64,000 bases of DNA from Rotaria sordida (GCA_905250125.1 CAJNOL010000402.1:4223-68222), one strand, 5' to 3'. Positions 26,707 to 35,844 are shown, counted from the first letter of the stretch. The notes: generated from the letters alone by a model not told the origin. Numbers and translations are program-made.

Positions 26707-27915
26707 ATGGCTGAAGCATATATTTTTGATGCTGTGCGTACCCCTCGTGGTCGCGGTAAAAAAGACGGTAAACTGCACGATGTGCAACCCGTAAAACTGT
26801 TAACTACTGTTTTTGAAGCTATACGCGACCGAAACAACCTTGATACTACCCAGGTAGAAGATGCCATTATTGGCTGCGTTACCCCTGTGGGCGAACAAGG
26901 TGCCGATATTGCTAAAACAGCAGCATTAGCCGCAGGCTACAATAGCATTACAGCAGGTGTTACCCTTAACCGTTTTTGTGCTTCGGGCCTTGAGGCCGTT
27001 AATCAGGCTGCTGCTTATGTAATGAGCGGGCAGGTTGATTTGCTTGTTGCCGGTGGTGTAGAATCGATGAGCCGTGTGCCTATGGGTACCGATGGTGGCG
27101 CGTTGTTTACCAACCCCGAGATTGTTGCCAAAGTGCACATTGTTCCCCAAGGTATTTCGGCAGACTTAATTGCTACCAAATACGGTTACGAGCGTCGCCA
27201 GCTAGACGAGTATGCCGCTACATCGCACGCCCGTGCCGTGGTTGCTACTGCAGAGGGCCGCTTTAACAAGTCTATTGTTCCGGTACTTGATATTAACGGA
27301 CAGGTTGAGTTAGATAAAGACGAAACAATCCGCCCTGATACTACAGCCGATAAATTAGCATCGCTTGGTGCTGCATTTGAAATGATGGGTAGCATGGCAG
27401 GTTTTGATGCCTTAGCCATTCAGAAATACCCTGAAATAGAAAAAATTAACCACGTACACCATGCAGGTAACTCATCGGGTATTGTAGATGGTGCCGCACT
27501 TGTATTGATTGGCAGCAAAGAAGCCGGAGAACGTTTAGGCCTTAAACCCCGTGCTAAAATCCGCTCGTTTGCCGTAGTAGGTTCAGAGCCTACCATTATG
27601 TTGGAAGGGCCATACCCTGCGGCTGTTAAAGCCCTTAAAAAAGCAGGTTTGGAAATGAGCGATATTGACCTTTTTGAAATTAACGAAGCCTTTGCCGTAG
27701 TGCCTATGCGCTTTATGGAAATGGCAGGCGTTAGCCACGACCGTGTAAACGTAAACGGTGGCGCTATTGCTATGGGCCACCCACTGGGTGCTACCGGTTC
27801 TATGATATTAGGCACCCTGCTTGATGAATTAGAACGTACCGATAAAAAGCTTGGCCTTGCCAGCCTTTGCGTTGGTGGCGGTATGGGTATTGCTACTATT
27901 ATTGAGAGGGTGTAA
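26707..27915 (+). CDS. Acetyl-CoA C-acyltransferase (thiolase)
   Basis: 402 residues. The nucleophilic Cys is C91 in LNRFCASGLEAVN. The other catalytic regions are HHAGNSSGIVDGA, NEAFAVVPMRF, GGAIAMGHPLGATG (His) and SLCVGGGMGIA (second Cys). The enzyme condenses or cleaves acyl-CoA. A degradative (FadA-like) or biosynthetic (acetoacetyl-CoA) role cannot be settled without context, because no other fatty-acid oxidation gene is adjacent. It has its own -7 element and is followed by a family A repeat and a terminator. Confidence 0.92.
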   Translation: MAEAYIFDAVRTPRGRGKKDGKLHDVQPVKLLTTVFEAIRDRNNLDTTQVEDAIIGCVTPVGEQGADIAKTAALAAGYNSITAGVTLNRFCASGLEAVNQAAAYVMSGQVDLLVAGGVESMSRVPMGTDGGALFTNPEIVAKVHIVPQGISADLIATKYGYERRQLDEYAATSHARAVVATAEGRFNKSIVPVLDINGQVELDKDETIRPDTTADKLASLGAAFEMMGSMAGFDALAIQKYPEIEKINHVHHAGNSSGIVDGAALVLIGSKEAGERLGLKPRAKIRSFAVVGSEPTIMLEGPYPAAVKALKKAGLEMSDIDLFEINEAFAVVPMRFMEMAGVSHDRVNVNGGAIAMGHPLGATGSMILGTLLDELERTDKKLGLASLCVGGGMGIATIIERV

Positions 27916-27917
27916 TT

Positions 27918-27957
27918 CACCCCTCCCTAAATCCCTCCCCCAAGGTGGAGGGACTTT
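27918..27957. repeat. Dispersed palindromic repeat, family A copy 2 (inverted)
   Basis: The reverse complement reads AAAGTCCCTCC...GGAGGGATTTAGGGAGGGGTG, the same design as 18118-18163 with arms changed in concert. It begins 3 bases after the thiolase stop codon and ends 9 bases before a terminator. Confidence 0.7.
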
Positions 27958-27965
27958 AAAATAAA

Positions 27966-27995
27966 AAATCCCCGATAGGAAACTACCGGGGATTT
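27966..27995. terminator. Bidirectional terminator after thiolase
   Basis: AAATCCCCGATAG / CTACCGGGGATTT (one mismatch) with a GAAA tetraloop, A-rich before and T-rich after. It serves both the thiolase gene and the minus-strand gene ending at 28012. Confidence 0.8.
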
Positions 27996-28011
27996 CTTTT
28001 ATATAGTAACC

Positions 28012-28554
28012 TTAGTTTACCCGCTTAGTATCGGCTTCAGATACTTCCCTTAAGCTCCAGCCGGTTGTTTTGTCGTTGTAGTAAGCAAAGTATTTGGCTT
28101 TACCGTCTTTATCATACATATACAAAATCCAGGTATTAGGCCAGTCGCGGTACTTTTGCCCGTAAGCAAAGTGTTGCTTTACTGTTTTGCCATCAGCATA
28201 GTATTCTTTACAATCTAAATACTCGCCTTTTTTAAACAGGTGGCTTGATGTTAAAACCCCTTTTTCGTTATACCAATTGTAGCGGCCATCAAGGAATTTA
28301 GCGGTAGTATCACCTTCCAGCCTCCAGCCTTTTTTACCGCAGGGGCCCATAGGATAAACCTCTTTGCCATTGGTATATACATTATACCTAAAGTATTTGG
28401 CATTACTGCTGTCTTTTACTGTTTTCCAGTTTGCATCCCAGTACGTAATCCACTTACCGTCTTTCTGCTTAGCGCTATTATATTGGTTTAAGGCTGTTTG
28501 TGCCGATGCCCCAAATCCTAAAAGAATAAGCAGGGCTAATACTATTGATTTCAT
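28012..28554 (-). CDS. Secreted MORN/YwqK-like repeat protein (paralog 3 of 3)
   Basis: 180 residues, signal peptide (MKSIVLALLILLGFGASAQ). The body carries short repeats such as KDGKWITYWD, FLDGRYNWYNEKGVLTSSH and KKGEYLDCKEYYADGKTVKQ, the GxWxxYxxNGxL pattern seen in MORN-variant/YwqK-like proteins. It shares layout with the two genes upstream at 28574 and 29139, so all three come from tandem duplication; this copy is the most diverged. Function unknown. Last gene of the tandem set, ending at a shared terminator. Confidence 0.72.
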   Translation of the reverse strand: MKSIVLALLILLGFGASAQTALNQYNSAKQKDGKWITYWDANWKTVKDSSNAKYFRYNVYTNGKEVYPMGPCGKKGWRLEGDTTAKFLDGRYNWYNEKGVLTSSHLFKKGEYLDCKEYYADGKTVKQHFAYGQKYRDWPNTWILYMYDKDGKAKYFAYYNDKTTGWSLREVSEADTKRVN

Positions 28555-28573
28555 AATTCGTTCTTACGTATTG

Positions 28574-29113
28574 TTAGCCCCTCATTTTGGGCCATTTTCC
28601 ATCAGCTCCTTTTTTGGTGCACTCTTCTAAAGTAACCTTGCCTGTAGCATCATATACATACATATACCAAGAATGTTCCTGCCCGTCGCAATGCTTGGTA
28701 TAATCAAAAAAGCTTAGCATTGTTCCAGATGGGTAATACTCGGTAAACGACACATAATTACCATTATCAAACTTGTGTATTGCGGTAAGCTTACCTTCTT
28801 TGTTGTACGTTTTGTATTCGCCGCTAAGCAATACTATTTTGCCTTTTTCGGTCTGCGCACCTGTTGTTTCAATTTTACCCCCCTTAACAAAAAACCAACC
28901 CATAGGCAGTGTATTTACGCCACTATCAAACCATGTGTAACGCTTGTAAACTGCGGTGGTACTGTCGTCAACCTTGGCGCCTTTGGCATCTAAATATACC
29001 AGCCAGCGGCCGTGTTTTTTATTGGTAGCGTCAAAGCCATTAAGGCCTGATGTTTGTGCAAAGGCATTGCCAAAGGCTACGCATACAAGCAAAGTAATTA
29101 GTGTTGTTTTCAT
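28574..29113 (-). CDS. Secreted MORN/YwqK-like repeat protein (paralog 2 of 3)
   Basis: 179 residues, signal peptide MKTTLITLLVCVAFGNAFAQ. Repeats include KKHGRWLVYLDAKG, LLSGEYKTYNKEGKLTAIH and NYVSFTEYYPSGTMLSFF. The first 35 residues are nearly the same as in the gene at 29139, and 59 consecutive bases (29031-29089) are identical to 29623-29681. That points to a recent duplication or gene conversion limited to the signal-peptide region. Function unknown; periplasmic or surface location inferred. Confidence 0.72.
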   Translation of the reverse strand: MKTTLITLLVCVAFGNAFAQTSGLNGFDATNKKHGRWLVYLDAKGAKVDDSTTAVYKRYTWFDSGVNTLPMGWFFVKGGKIETTGAQTEKGKIVLLSGEYKTYNKEGKLTAIHKFDNGNYVSFTEYYPSGTMLSFFDYTKHCDGQEHSWYMYVYDATGKVTLEECTKKGADGKWPKMRG

Positions 29114-29138
29114 AATATAGCGTTTGATGTATGAGGAA

Positions 29139-29705
29139 TTAAGATTTTGCCGAGCGGATTACTCCGTTTTTATTCAGCATTACCAACCTGCCATTTACAG
29201 CTCTTTTCGCGCAATCTTCTTTTATCATCTTGCCCGTCTCGTCAAAATAATAAACCGTTGCAGATTTATCCTGTCCACCGCAAGGTTTGGCAAAATTTAC
29301 CTGGTCTCTCATTTTGCCGGGTGCGTAGTATACCTGGTTTGAAACATATTCGCCCTTATTAAAAGTATGGCAAATGGCAAGCCTTCCTTTTGCATCGTAG
29401 GTTATATATTCACCATCAAGTAATACCGGTTTTCCGGACACAGGTTTTGCACCTGTGGTTTCAATCCTGCCCTTAATTTCCGATAAGGTTATTAGAGGAT
29501 ATAAATCTCTGCCATGCTCGTAAGTAGTATAACGCTTATACACGGCCTTGGTACTGTCTTTTTCTTTGCCACCATGGTAATTCATGTACATTATCCATTT
29601 GCCGTGTTTTTTGCCTTTGGCATCAAAGCCATTAAGGCCTGATGTTTGTGCAAAGGCATTGCCAAAGGCTACGCATACAAGAAGGGTAAGTAGTGTTGTT
29701 TTCAT
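29139..29705 (-). CDS. Secreted MORN/YwqK-like repeat protein (paralog 1 of 3)
   Basis: 188 residues from the ATG at 29705, chosen to match the paralog start; another ATG lies two codons upstream at 29711. Signal peptide MKTTLLTLLVCVAFGNAFAQ, then KKHGKWIMYMNYHG, LLDGEYITYDAKGRLAICH and GEYVSNQVYYAPGKMRDQV repeats. It heads the tandem set of three, spaced by about 20 bases each, presumably one transcript. The C-terminal half differs from its neighbours more than the N-terminal half does. Function unknown. Confidence 0.72.
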   Translation of the reverse strand: MKTTLLTLLVCVAFGNAFAQTSGLNGFDAKGKKHGKWIMYMNYHGGKEKDSTKAVYKRYTTYEHGRDLYPLITLSEIKGRIETTGAKPVSGKPVLLDGEYITYDAKGRLAICHTFNKGEYVSNQVYYAPGKMRDQVNFAKPCGGQDKSATVYYFDETGKMIKEDCAKRAVNGRLVMLNKNGVIRSAKS

Positions 29706-29795
29706 GCTCATTGTTTTATTTAGTAATCAGAGTAGTAAAGTTAAGGTATTCCACAAAAAACAATCAGCTTCTTTATTACTGTTCGCCTTGCAATA

Positions 29796-31247
29796 CTAAG
29801 TTGATGCTATTTCGGCGGACTCGGGTTTAGTTTCTTCCTCTTCTATATAAGGCGTTTCATCTTTCTTCCAAATTCGGTCTATCAGGCCAAGTAGTGGTCC
29901 CGTCATAAACGTTGTGGTCAGTGCCATTAATACCATCATGGTAAAAATTTCGGGGCTAAGTATGCCCATGTCAAGGCCAACGTTCAGCACAATAAGCTCC
30001 ATTAGCCCGCGGGTATTCATAAGCACGCCCAAGCGCAAACTATCGGGTGTTGTTTGCCCAAGGTATCTGGCTGTAATGGCTGACCCTGCAAGCTTACCCG
30101 CAACCGCAACTACCATAATAATACCAAACCACATCCACATTTGCGGGGTGTTTAGCAAGCCTATCTGGGTGCGCAAACCGTTGTAAGCAAAGAAAAGTGG
30201 CAGTAACAATATAACCGATACATACTCTGTACGCTCGGTTACAAACTTGCGAAACTTTAGGTTCCCCGGCATTATAACGCCCGCCATAAACGCACCAAAT
30301 AACGAGTGTATGCCGATGGTTTTGGTTATTAGTGCTGATACCAATAATACCGCGAATGTTATAACCAATGTGCCAATACTATGCTCATTATCGGGGCTTA
30401 GTTTATCGTACCATTTTTTTAGTGCGGGGCGCACCAGTTTAAACATCACTACCAGGTATATGGCAGATAGGATAATAGTAAATACCCCACCGGCAAAAGA
30501 GCCTGCTTTGGCAATAGCTATAACGCCTGCAAAAACACACCATGCAGTAATATCATCTATAGCGGCGGCGGTAATTGCCATGTTGCCAATAGGGGTGTGC
30601 ATCATACCGCGCTCACGGAGTATGCTTGCCAGTACCGGAAAGGCCGTAATACCCATAGCTATACCCATAAACAGGGCAAAAGGCATAAAATACACATTGG
30701 CGGGAGCTAACTCTACATACATCAGATAAGCCAAACCAACACCCATAGTAAAGGGGAACAATATGCCCGCATGGCTTATTAATAATGCTTCGTGTGCCTT
30801 AGTCTTCAGCTTGCTTAGGTTAAGCTCCATGCCTACAATAAACATAAACAGTAAAAGTCCTAAGCGGCTTATCATGTGCATGTCTTCCATGCCCTCTTTA
30901 GGAAAAACAAAGGCCAGGTATTTAGGAAAATACATACCCAGTAACGATGGGCCCAATACTATGCCTGCTAAAATCTCGCCTATAACCCCCGGCTGGCCGA
31001 ACTTTCTAAATATCAGGCTGAAGATTTTTGTAGCGGCTAAAATGGTAAGCAGCTTGATAAGGAACAGGCCGCTGCCGCCCATAATATTAGCCTTTATGAG
31101 CTGTTTAAGCTGGCTGATAATATCCATATCGGGCAGGGCAGTAAGGTCTTTGCCCGCTTGCAGCAGGTTTCCACCTTCTACAACACCAATAATTATTAAT
31201 ACAAAGCAGGTAACAACGGCAATGTAAAAGCCAATATATTTCTTCAT
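29796..31247 (-). CDS. Cation:proton antiporter, CPA2 family
   Basis: 483 residues with an extra N-terminal helix and about twelve more hydrophobic helices. Family motifs are GEILAGIVLGPSLLG (about 90-105), MGITAFPVLASILRERG, and the paired Asp of the ion site in AITAAAIDDITAWC; GAFMAGVIMPG and the NTRGLMELIVLN motif lie further on. The short acidic C-terminal tail (EEEETKPESAE) carries no TrkA/RCK domain, unlike KefB. It should exchange Na+ or K+ for protons across the inner membrane. It is convergent with nothing and lies 84 bases downstream of tsaB on the same strand. Confidence 0.9.
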   Translation of the reverse strand: MKKYIGFYIAVVTCFVLIIIGVVEGGNLLQAGKDLTALPDMDIISQLKQLIKANIMGGSGLFLIKLLTILAATKIFSLIFRKFGQPGVIGEILAGIVLGPSLLGMYFPKYLAFVFPKEGMEDMHMISRLGLLLFMFIVGMELNLSKLKTKAHEALLISHAGILFPFTMGVGLAYLMYVELAPANVYFMPFALFMGIAMGITAFPVLASILRERGMMHTPIGNMAITAAAIDDITAWCVFAGVIAIAKAGSFAGGVFTIILSAIYLVVMFKLVRPALKKWYDKLSPDNEHSIGTLVITFAVLLVSALITKTIGIHSLFGAFMAGVIMPGNLKFRKFVTERTEYVSVILLLPLFFAYNGLRTQIGLLNTPQMWMWFGIIMVVAVAGKLAGSAITARYLGQTTPDSLRLGVLMNTRGLMELIVLNVGLDMGILSPEIFTMMVLMALTTTFMTGPLLGLIDRIWKKDETPYIEEEETKPESAEIAST

Positions 31248-31331
31248 GAACAGCTAAATGGTAAACCAACGTAGGCCTATCAAAGTTAGCACCAAAAAAG
31301 CAAGAATCGGTCTTGAAACGTAAAATTTATA

Positions 31332-32015
31332 CTATTTCTTAATTACCGCTGTGGTGTAGAATTCCTTCAGGTAATCGGGCTCAAAATAGGCGACGTCTTC
31401 AAACTGTTTATTATCAAACTTTTGAGTAGCCAATACTATCTGGTGCTTGGCTTTAAGATAAAAGCCTGTGTTGAAATTTGCATTAGGCTTGGCACCTAAC
31501 ATTGCGCTGAACTTTACTGCACCATCGCCAATAAAATATACAGTTTGCTTCTCGAGTATATCAGCATACGATTCTGCCGTTAACAGCTCCGGAGCGGGGG
31601 CATTTACTATTGTTAAATCGGTATTGTAAACAGCGGAAAATACCTCATCCCTGCGGGCATCAATCATAGGACAGATAAGAAAATCGCCTTCTGTAGTATT
31701 CTCTTGCATAAAGCCCGAAGCCATTAATTGCAAGGTATTGAGTGCTATTAATGGTTTACCTGCCGCATAGCAAAACCCTTTAGCTGCCGACGATGCAATG
31801 CGTAACCCTGTATACGAACCCGGCCCTGCACTCAGCGATACGGCATCTACGCCCATGGCATCAATGCCTGCTTCGGTAAGCAATTCGTCTATAAACACAG
31901 TAAGGAGGGCGGCATGCGCACGGGGTTCAGCACTTTCGCGGTAGGCAACAAGGTTACCATTGTGGCTAAGCGCGGCAGAGCATACGGCTCCGGCTGTTTC
32001 TAAATGAAGCAGCAT
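31332..32015 (-). CDS. tsaB: TsaB, tRNA threonylcarbamoyladenosine biosynthesis protein
   Basis: 227 residues of the ASKHA fold. It starts MLLHLETAGAVCSAAL, and carries the TsaB hallmark SLSAGPGSYTGLRIASSAAKG (about 63-83) and then ALNTLQLMA. TsaB works with TsaD and TsaE to place t6A37 on ANN-decoding tRNAs in the cytoplasm. Length matches the family. Its start is one base from the stop of the upstream adaptor gene, so it is probably read from the efflux transcript although unrelated in role. Confidence 0.92.
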   Translation of the reverse strand: MLLHLETAGAVCSAALSHNGNLVAYRESAEPRAHAALLTVFIDELLTEAGIDAMGVDAVSLSAGPGSYTGLRIASSAAKGFCYAAGKPLIALNTLQLMASGFMQENTTEGDFLICPMIDARRDEVFSAVYNTDLTIVNAPAPELLTAESYADILEKQTVYFIGDGAVKFSAMLGAKPNANFNTGFYLKAKHQIVLATQKFDNKQFEDVAYFEPDYLKEFYTTAVIKK

Positions 32016-32016
32016 A

Positions 32017-33384
32017 TTATTTTTGGTCGCCGGTATTTTTGGTAAAGTCGTCTTTAGGCTTTTTCTCTACCTCGTTGCCGTCTTTCAGTTGCTTAGACAC
32101 TACACGGTAGGGGCCGGCTATAATCTCGTCGCCATCTTTAACACCGCTAATAATCTGTATGTAGGTATTATCCTGCACACCGGTTTTCACCGCTACCTTT
32201 TTGGCCTTGCCATTATCAAAAATGTAAACCACCTCTTCTATTTCAGGCTTAACTTCTTTCTTGCTGGCGTCTTCCGGCGGGGCTTCTGATGGGCCTTGCT
32301 CATCTTCGTCCATGTCTTCCTGAGGGGCATCGTCCATTCCGCTGGCAGTTGTTACAGCCTGGATAGGAACCGATATGGCATTGCTAACCGTTTTGGTTTT
32401 AATGTCAACACTTGCTGTCATACCCGGGCGGAAAGGAGATTCATTCGGCTTCAGGTTTTTCAATAAATCTTCGTACGAGCTGCGTAGTATACGCACCTTT
32501 ACCGGGAAGTTGGTTACCTGGTCGGCTGTAAGGGTGGTGCTGTTGTTGGCAGAGTTGGCAATATCGGTTACCACACCTTTAAACTTACGTTCGCCATAGG
32601 CATCAATGCTAATTTCAGTTGTATCGCCTAAGTGTACACGTACAATATCATTCTCATTTACGTCAACCTGCACTTCCATTTCGGTAAGGTCGGCCAGGCG
32701 CATAATTTCTGTACCGGCCATTTGCGCTGTACCAACTACACGCTCGCCACGCTTGTTGTTAAGCTTAGAAACGGTACCATCAACCGGGGCAAAAATGGTT
32801 GTGCGGCCTAAGTTGTCTCGCGCTTCTTTAAGTGATGCTTCTGCTGATTTAATAGCAAACTCAGCACCTGATACGTTATCTCCCGCTGCATCAACATCGG
32901 CTTTGGCACCATCGTATTGCGATTGTATAGCATCCCATTCCGACTGTGAAATGGCTTTGCTTTTGTACAAGCCTTCGTTACGTTTATAGCTGCTCTCTAT
33001 GTTTTTAAAGGTGGCTTTTACGCGGGTAAGGTTGGCTTTAGAGGTAGACAGGTTAGAGCGTTGACCATCAAGGCCTGCCTGCAAACGGTTAACGTTAGAT
33101 ATGTAAATATCGGGGTTGATTTTGCAAAGCACCTGGCCTTTCTTTACTTCCTGGCCTTCGATAACGTTCATCTCTATAATCTCGCCCGATACGTCGGGGC
33201 TGATTTTTACCTCGTTTACGGGCTGCACTTTACCGTTAGCCGACACTATTTCTACAATAGTGCGCTTTTGGGCTTTCTCAGTAAATATCTTTTTCTTCTC
33301 TTCCTTACCACCGCACGATGTTAAGACAAGCGCAGGCACTAAAGCCACTAAGGCAATTACTTTTAGCGAGTGAGTAATGTTCAT
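32017..33384 (-). CDS. Periplasmic adaptor (HlyD/MacA/AcrA type) lipoprotein of an efflux system
   Basis: 455 residues. Lipoprotein signal peptide ending VLTSC, then GKVQPVNEVKISPDVSGEI (barrel-sandwich/lipoyl half) near residue 60, a helical hairpin (about 105-195), the second lipoyl half TTIFAPVDGTVSKLN, and beta-barrel and membrane-proximal domains. An acidic insert rich in D, E and P (about residues 355-385) is unusual. It would link an inner-membrane pump (probably MacB-type) to the TolC-like channel encoded 12 bases upstream. No pump gene is next to it; tsaB follows instead. Confidence 0.88.
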   Translation of the reverse strand: MNITHSLKVIALVALVPALVLTSCGGKEEKKKIFTEKAQKRTIVEIVSANGKVQPVNEVKISPDVSGEIIEMNVIEGQEVKKGQVLCKINPDIYISNVNRLQAGLDGQRSNLSTSKANLTRVKATFKNIESSYKRNEGLYKSKAISQSEWDAIQSQYDGAKADVDAAGDNVSGAEFAIKSAEASLKEARDNLGRTTIFAPVDGTVSKLNNKRGERVVGTAQMAGTEIMRLADLTEMEVQVDVNENDIVRVHLGDTTEISIDAYGERKFKGVVTDIANSANNSTTLTADQVTNFPVKVRILRSSYEDLLKNLKPNESPFRPGMTASVDIKTKTVSNAISVPIQAVTTASGMDDAPQEDMDEDEQGPSEAPPEDASKKEVKPEIEEVVYIFDNGKAKKVAVKTGVQDNTYIQIISGVKDGDEIIAGPYRVVSKQLKDGNEVEKKPKDDFTKNTGDQK

Positions 33385-33396
33385 TGTTCTGTTGTA

Positions 33397-34824
33397 TTAA
33401 TAAAGCGGTTTGCCGCGGTAAAAATCTAATAGTTTTGATTTAAAAATGTAATCGTATTTGGCCTGCAACAGGTTGCTCTGTGCAAGGGTAAGCCTGTTTT
33501 TTGCTGTAGCATAATCAACTGAATTCAACATACCTGCATCAAACCTGTCGGTAGAAAATTTAAATGCCAGCGTTGCTGCTTCTTCTGATTTCTTAGATGC
33601 TACATATTTCTTGTAGGCCGCGCGTGCATCATAAAAAGCCTGCTCAATACCTTTGCGCAGGGTAAGCGCTGTTTGGTCGTAGTTAAGCTTGGCTATTTCG
33701 TAGTTAATTTTTGCTTTTGATACGGAAGTGCGCACCTGTAAGCCATTAAAAATGGGCACGTTTAACGAGAAGCCAAACGTCTTGTTTACGTTATTATTCA
33801 ACTGTGTGCCAAAGGGTGTTAGCGCTGTAGATGGTATTTCAGTTTGGGTATACACAACCTCTCCGCTTTGGGTAACACCAATAGGTATTATTTGGGTTTG
33901 ATAACCTGTTATTGTTTGCTGCAATTGCGAGTAACCTGTACCATAAGCGCCAAAGGCCGATAGCTGTGGGTAGTAATTACCACGGGCAATTGAAACGCCA
34001 AGTTTACTACTCCTTACACGGGTATCCGATGCAAGCATCTCCGGGCGGAATTTAGACGCCTCAGTAAAAATAGATGCAGGGGCTATATCTGATGCAAGGC
34101 CGGTAGGAATGGTATCCATAGCCGGTACGCTTACTTTAAGGTCTTTGCTTTCGTCCTCAGTTAAATTCAATAACTGTACTAAGGTAAGCTTTGCTATATC
34201 TAAGGTGTTTTGGGCTGATATAAGGTTAACCTCGTCGTTTGCCTGCTGGGCTTGCAAATCAAGCAACACGCCCTGTGCAATGGTGCCGGCATCAAACAAT
34301 ATCTGGTTGCGGTTTACCTGTTGGGTGGTAAGGTCTAACGTGTTTTGAACGTTCTTCAACTGCTCCTCTGCAAACACCACCTGCAAAAAAGCCAGGGCTA
34401 CGTTTACCGATATATCGTTGCGCAGCTTCTCATTGTCAAACTTAGCGGCAGCAAGCAATACCTGGTTTTGCTTAATGGTGTTTACGCTTGTTAAGCCCGA
34501 AAACAGGTTAAGGTTGGCGCTAAGGTTAAAGTTGTTAGAGCGTACAGAGCTGTTTGCAAAGGTGTTGGTGTAAGGGTCAATACGGCGGCCTATGTTCCAG
34601 GCCTGGTTTGCAGAGCCATTTACCGTAGGTGCCAGTGCAGCCCAGCTTTGGTTAATGTTGGTTTGTGCAACATCAACCTGAAGGTCGTTTTGCTGTATTG
34701 TAATGTTTTTGCTTATAGCGTATTCTATGCATCGCTTAAGGTCCCAAACGTTTTGCGCGTTGGCGCTTAGGTTTAGAAACAGCATAGCAAGCACAGTTAC
34801 TATTATTGATTTGCTCTTTGCCAT
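33397..34824 (-). CDS. TolC family outer membrane efflux channel
   Basis: 475 residues from the ATG at 34824 (MAKSKSIIVTVLAMLFLNLSANAQ), which starts the signal peptide; the frame opens nine codons earlier. Two TolC repeats are visible: CIEYAISKNITIQQNDLQVDVAQTNI near the N-terminus and the matching ALTLRKGIEQAFYDARAAYKKY in the second half, each with long heptad-like helices. It ends in a helix with LLDFYRGKPLY. It forms the outer membrane exit duct for the adaptor encoded next, and heads this operon. Confidence 0.9.
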   Translation of the reverse strand: MAKSKSIIVTVLAMLFLNLSANAQNVWDLKRCIEYAISKNITIQQNDLQVDVAQTNINQSWAALAPTVNGSANQAWNIGRRIDPYTNTFANSSVRSNNFNLSANLNLFSGLTSVNTIKQNQVLLAAAKFDNEKLRNDISVNVALAFLQVVFAEEQLKNVQNTLDLTTQQVNRNQILFDAGTIAQGVLLDLQAQQANDEVNLISAQNTLDIAKLTLVQLLNLTEDESKDLKVSVPAMDTIPTGLASDIAPASIFTEASKFRPEMLASDTRVRSSKLGVSIARGNYYPQLSAFGAYGTGYSQLQQTITGYQTQIIPIGVTQSGEVVYTQTEIPSTALTPFGTQLNNNVNKTFGFSLNVPIFNGLQVRTSVSKAKINYEIAKLNYDQTALTLRKGIEQAFYDARAAYKKYVASKKSEEAATLAFKFSTDRFDAGMLNSVDYATAKNRLTLAQSNLLQAKYDYIFKSKLLDFYRGKPLY

Positions 34825-35035
34825 TGTAGAAAATGTTCGCAAAATTACCATTGTTTTATATGTAAAACCGTATTTCTCTCAAGAATATTGTAAGCCAACG
34901 TAAATAAATTACGATTGTTTAACACCGACATAAGTAGTGTTTACAGGCAAATTATTACACGGCCCTATAATTTAGATTTGTTATAAGTAAGATTTAGCCC
35001 TACAGCATCAACAAAACAGGTAGTTATTTGTCTAT

Positions 35036-35059
35036 ACAAAGGTGGCCAACAAAGGTGGC
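35036..35059 (+). promoter_or_regulatory. Direct repeat upstream of the sdh promoter
   Basis: ACAAAGGTGGC occurs at 35036-35046 and again at 35049-35059, a 13-base period, ending 8 bases ahead of the -33 TTG. A regulator site is possible. The rest of 34852-35124 is AT-rich and shows nothing else. Confidence 0.3.
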
Positions 35060-35066
35060 TCAAAAG

Positions 35067-35097
35067 TTGGCTGCTAACCGTTTGTATCTTATTTTTG
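35067..35097 (+). promoter_or_regulatory. Bacteroidota promoter of the sdhCAB operon
   Basis: TTG at 35067-35069, 20 bases of spacer and TATTTTTG at 35090-35097, an exact TAnnTTTG. It lies 28 bases ahead of the sdhC ATG. The in-frame TTG at 35095 falls inside this element, which argues against it as a start. Confidence 0.55.
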
Positions 35098-35124
35098 CGC
35101 CGCAACAAAAAAGTTCACTACACA

Positions 35125-35838
35125 ATGCAAGCCGATATTTCTTTAGGTAAACGTCTCACGTCATCAATAGGCAAAAAAATTGTGGTTGCCCTTACGGGTT
35201 TGTTTTTATCGCTGTTTCTTATTATCCACCTTATGGGTAACCTGCAATTGCTTAAAAACGACGGAGGCGAAGCCTTCAACCACTATTCAGAATTTATGGG
35301 CCACAACCCGTTAATTCAAACCATCTCAAAAGTAAACTTCGCGTTTATTTTAGCCCACGCCTTTTGGGGCATCTTTTTAGCATTTAAAAACCGTGCCGCC
35401 CGCCCTACCCGCTATGCGGTAAACAAGCCGGGCGCCAACAGTCGTTGGGCATCGCGCAATATGGCTTTGCTTGGCACCGTTATATTTGTGTTTCTTGCCA
35501 TCCACCTGGTAAACTTCTTCTATGTTTTCCATTTTGGCGATATACCAATGGTTGATTACCACGATGGTGTAACGGGAGAGTTCTCGCGCATTAAAGACTA
35601 TGCATCGGTAGTAGAAATAGGCTTTGAGCAATTGTGGATAGTAGTGTTTTATGTTGCGGCCATGTGTGCATTAGCATTCCACTTAGGCCACGGCGTACAA
35701 AGTGCTTTCCAAACACTGGGCTTAAACAACAAAGACGTTGCCCCTACGCTAAGGACAATAGGCATTGTATTTGCCTACGGCATTTGCGCCTTGTTTGCTA
35801 TCATTCCTGTATTAATGTATTTGAATATTACGCTATAA
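35125..35838 (+). CDS. sdhC: Succinate dehydrogenase/fumarate reductase cytochrome b subunit
   Basis: 237 residues from the ATG at 35125 (MQADISLGKRLTSSIGKK). Five transmembrane helices are visible, with histidines placed for two b hemes (SLFLIIHLMG, FILAHAFWG, FLAIHLVNFF, ALAFHLGHG). This is the fused single-subunit type B/C anchor usual in Bacteroidota and epsilon-proteobacteria. It anchors SdhA and SdhB to the inner membrane and exchanges electrons with (mena)quinone. It starts the operon and is 6 bases from sdhA. Confidence 0.92.
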   Translation: MQADISLGKRLTSSIGKKIVVALTGLFLSLFLIIHLMGNLQLLKNDGGEAFNHYSEFMGHNPLIQTISKVNFAFILAHAFWGIFLAFKNRAARPTRYAVNKPGANSRWASRNMALLGTVIFVFLAIHLVNFFYVFHFGDIPMVDYHDGVTGEFSRIKDYASVVEIGFEQLWIVVFYVAAMCALAFHLGHGVQSAFQTLGLNNKDVAPTLRTIGIVFAYGICALFAIIPVLMYLNITL

Positions 35839-35844
35839 CCAACC

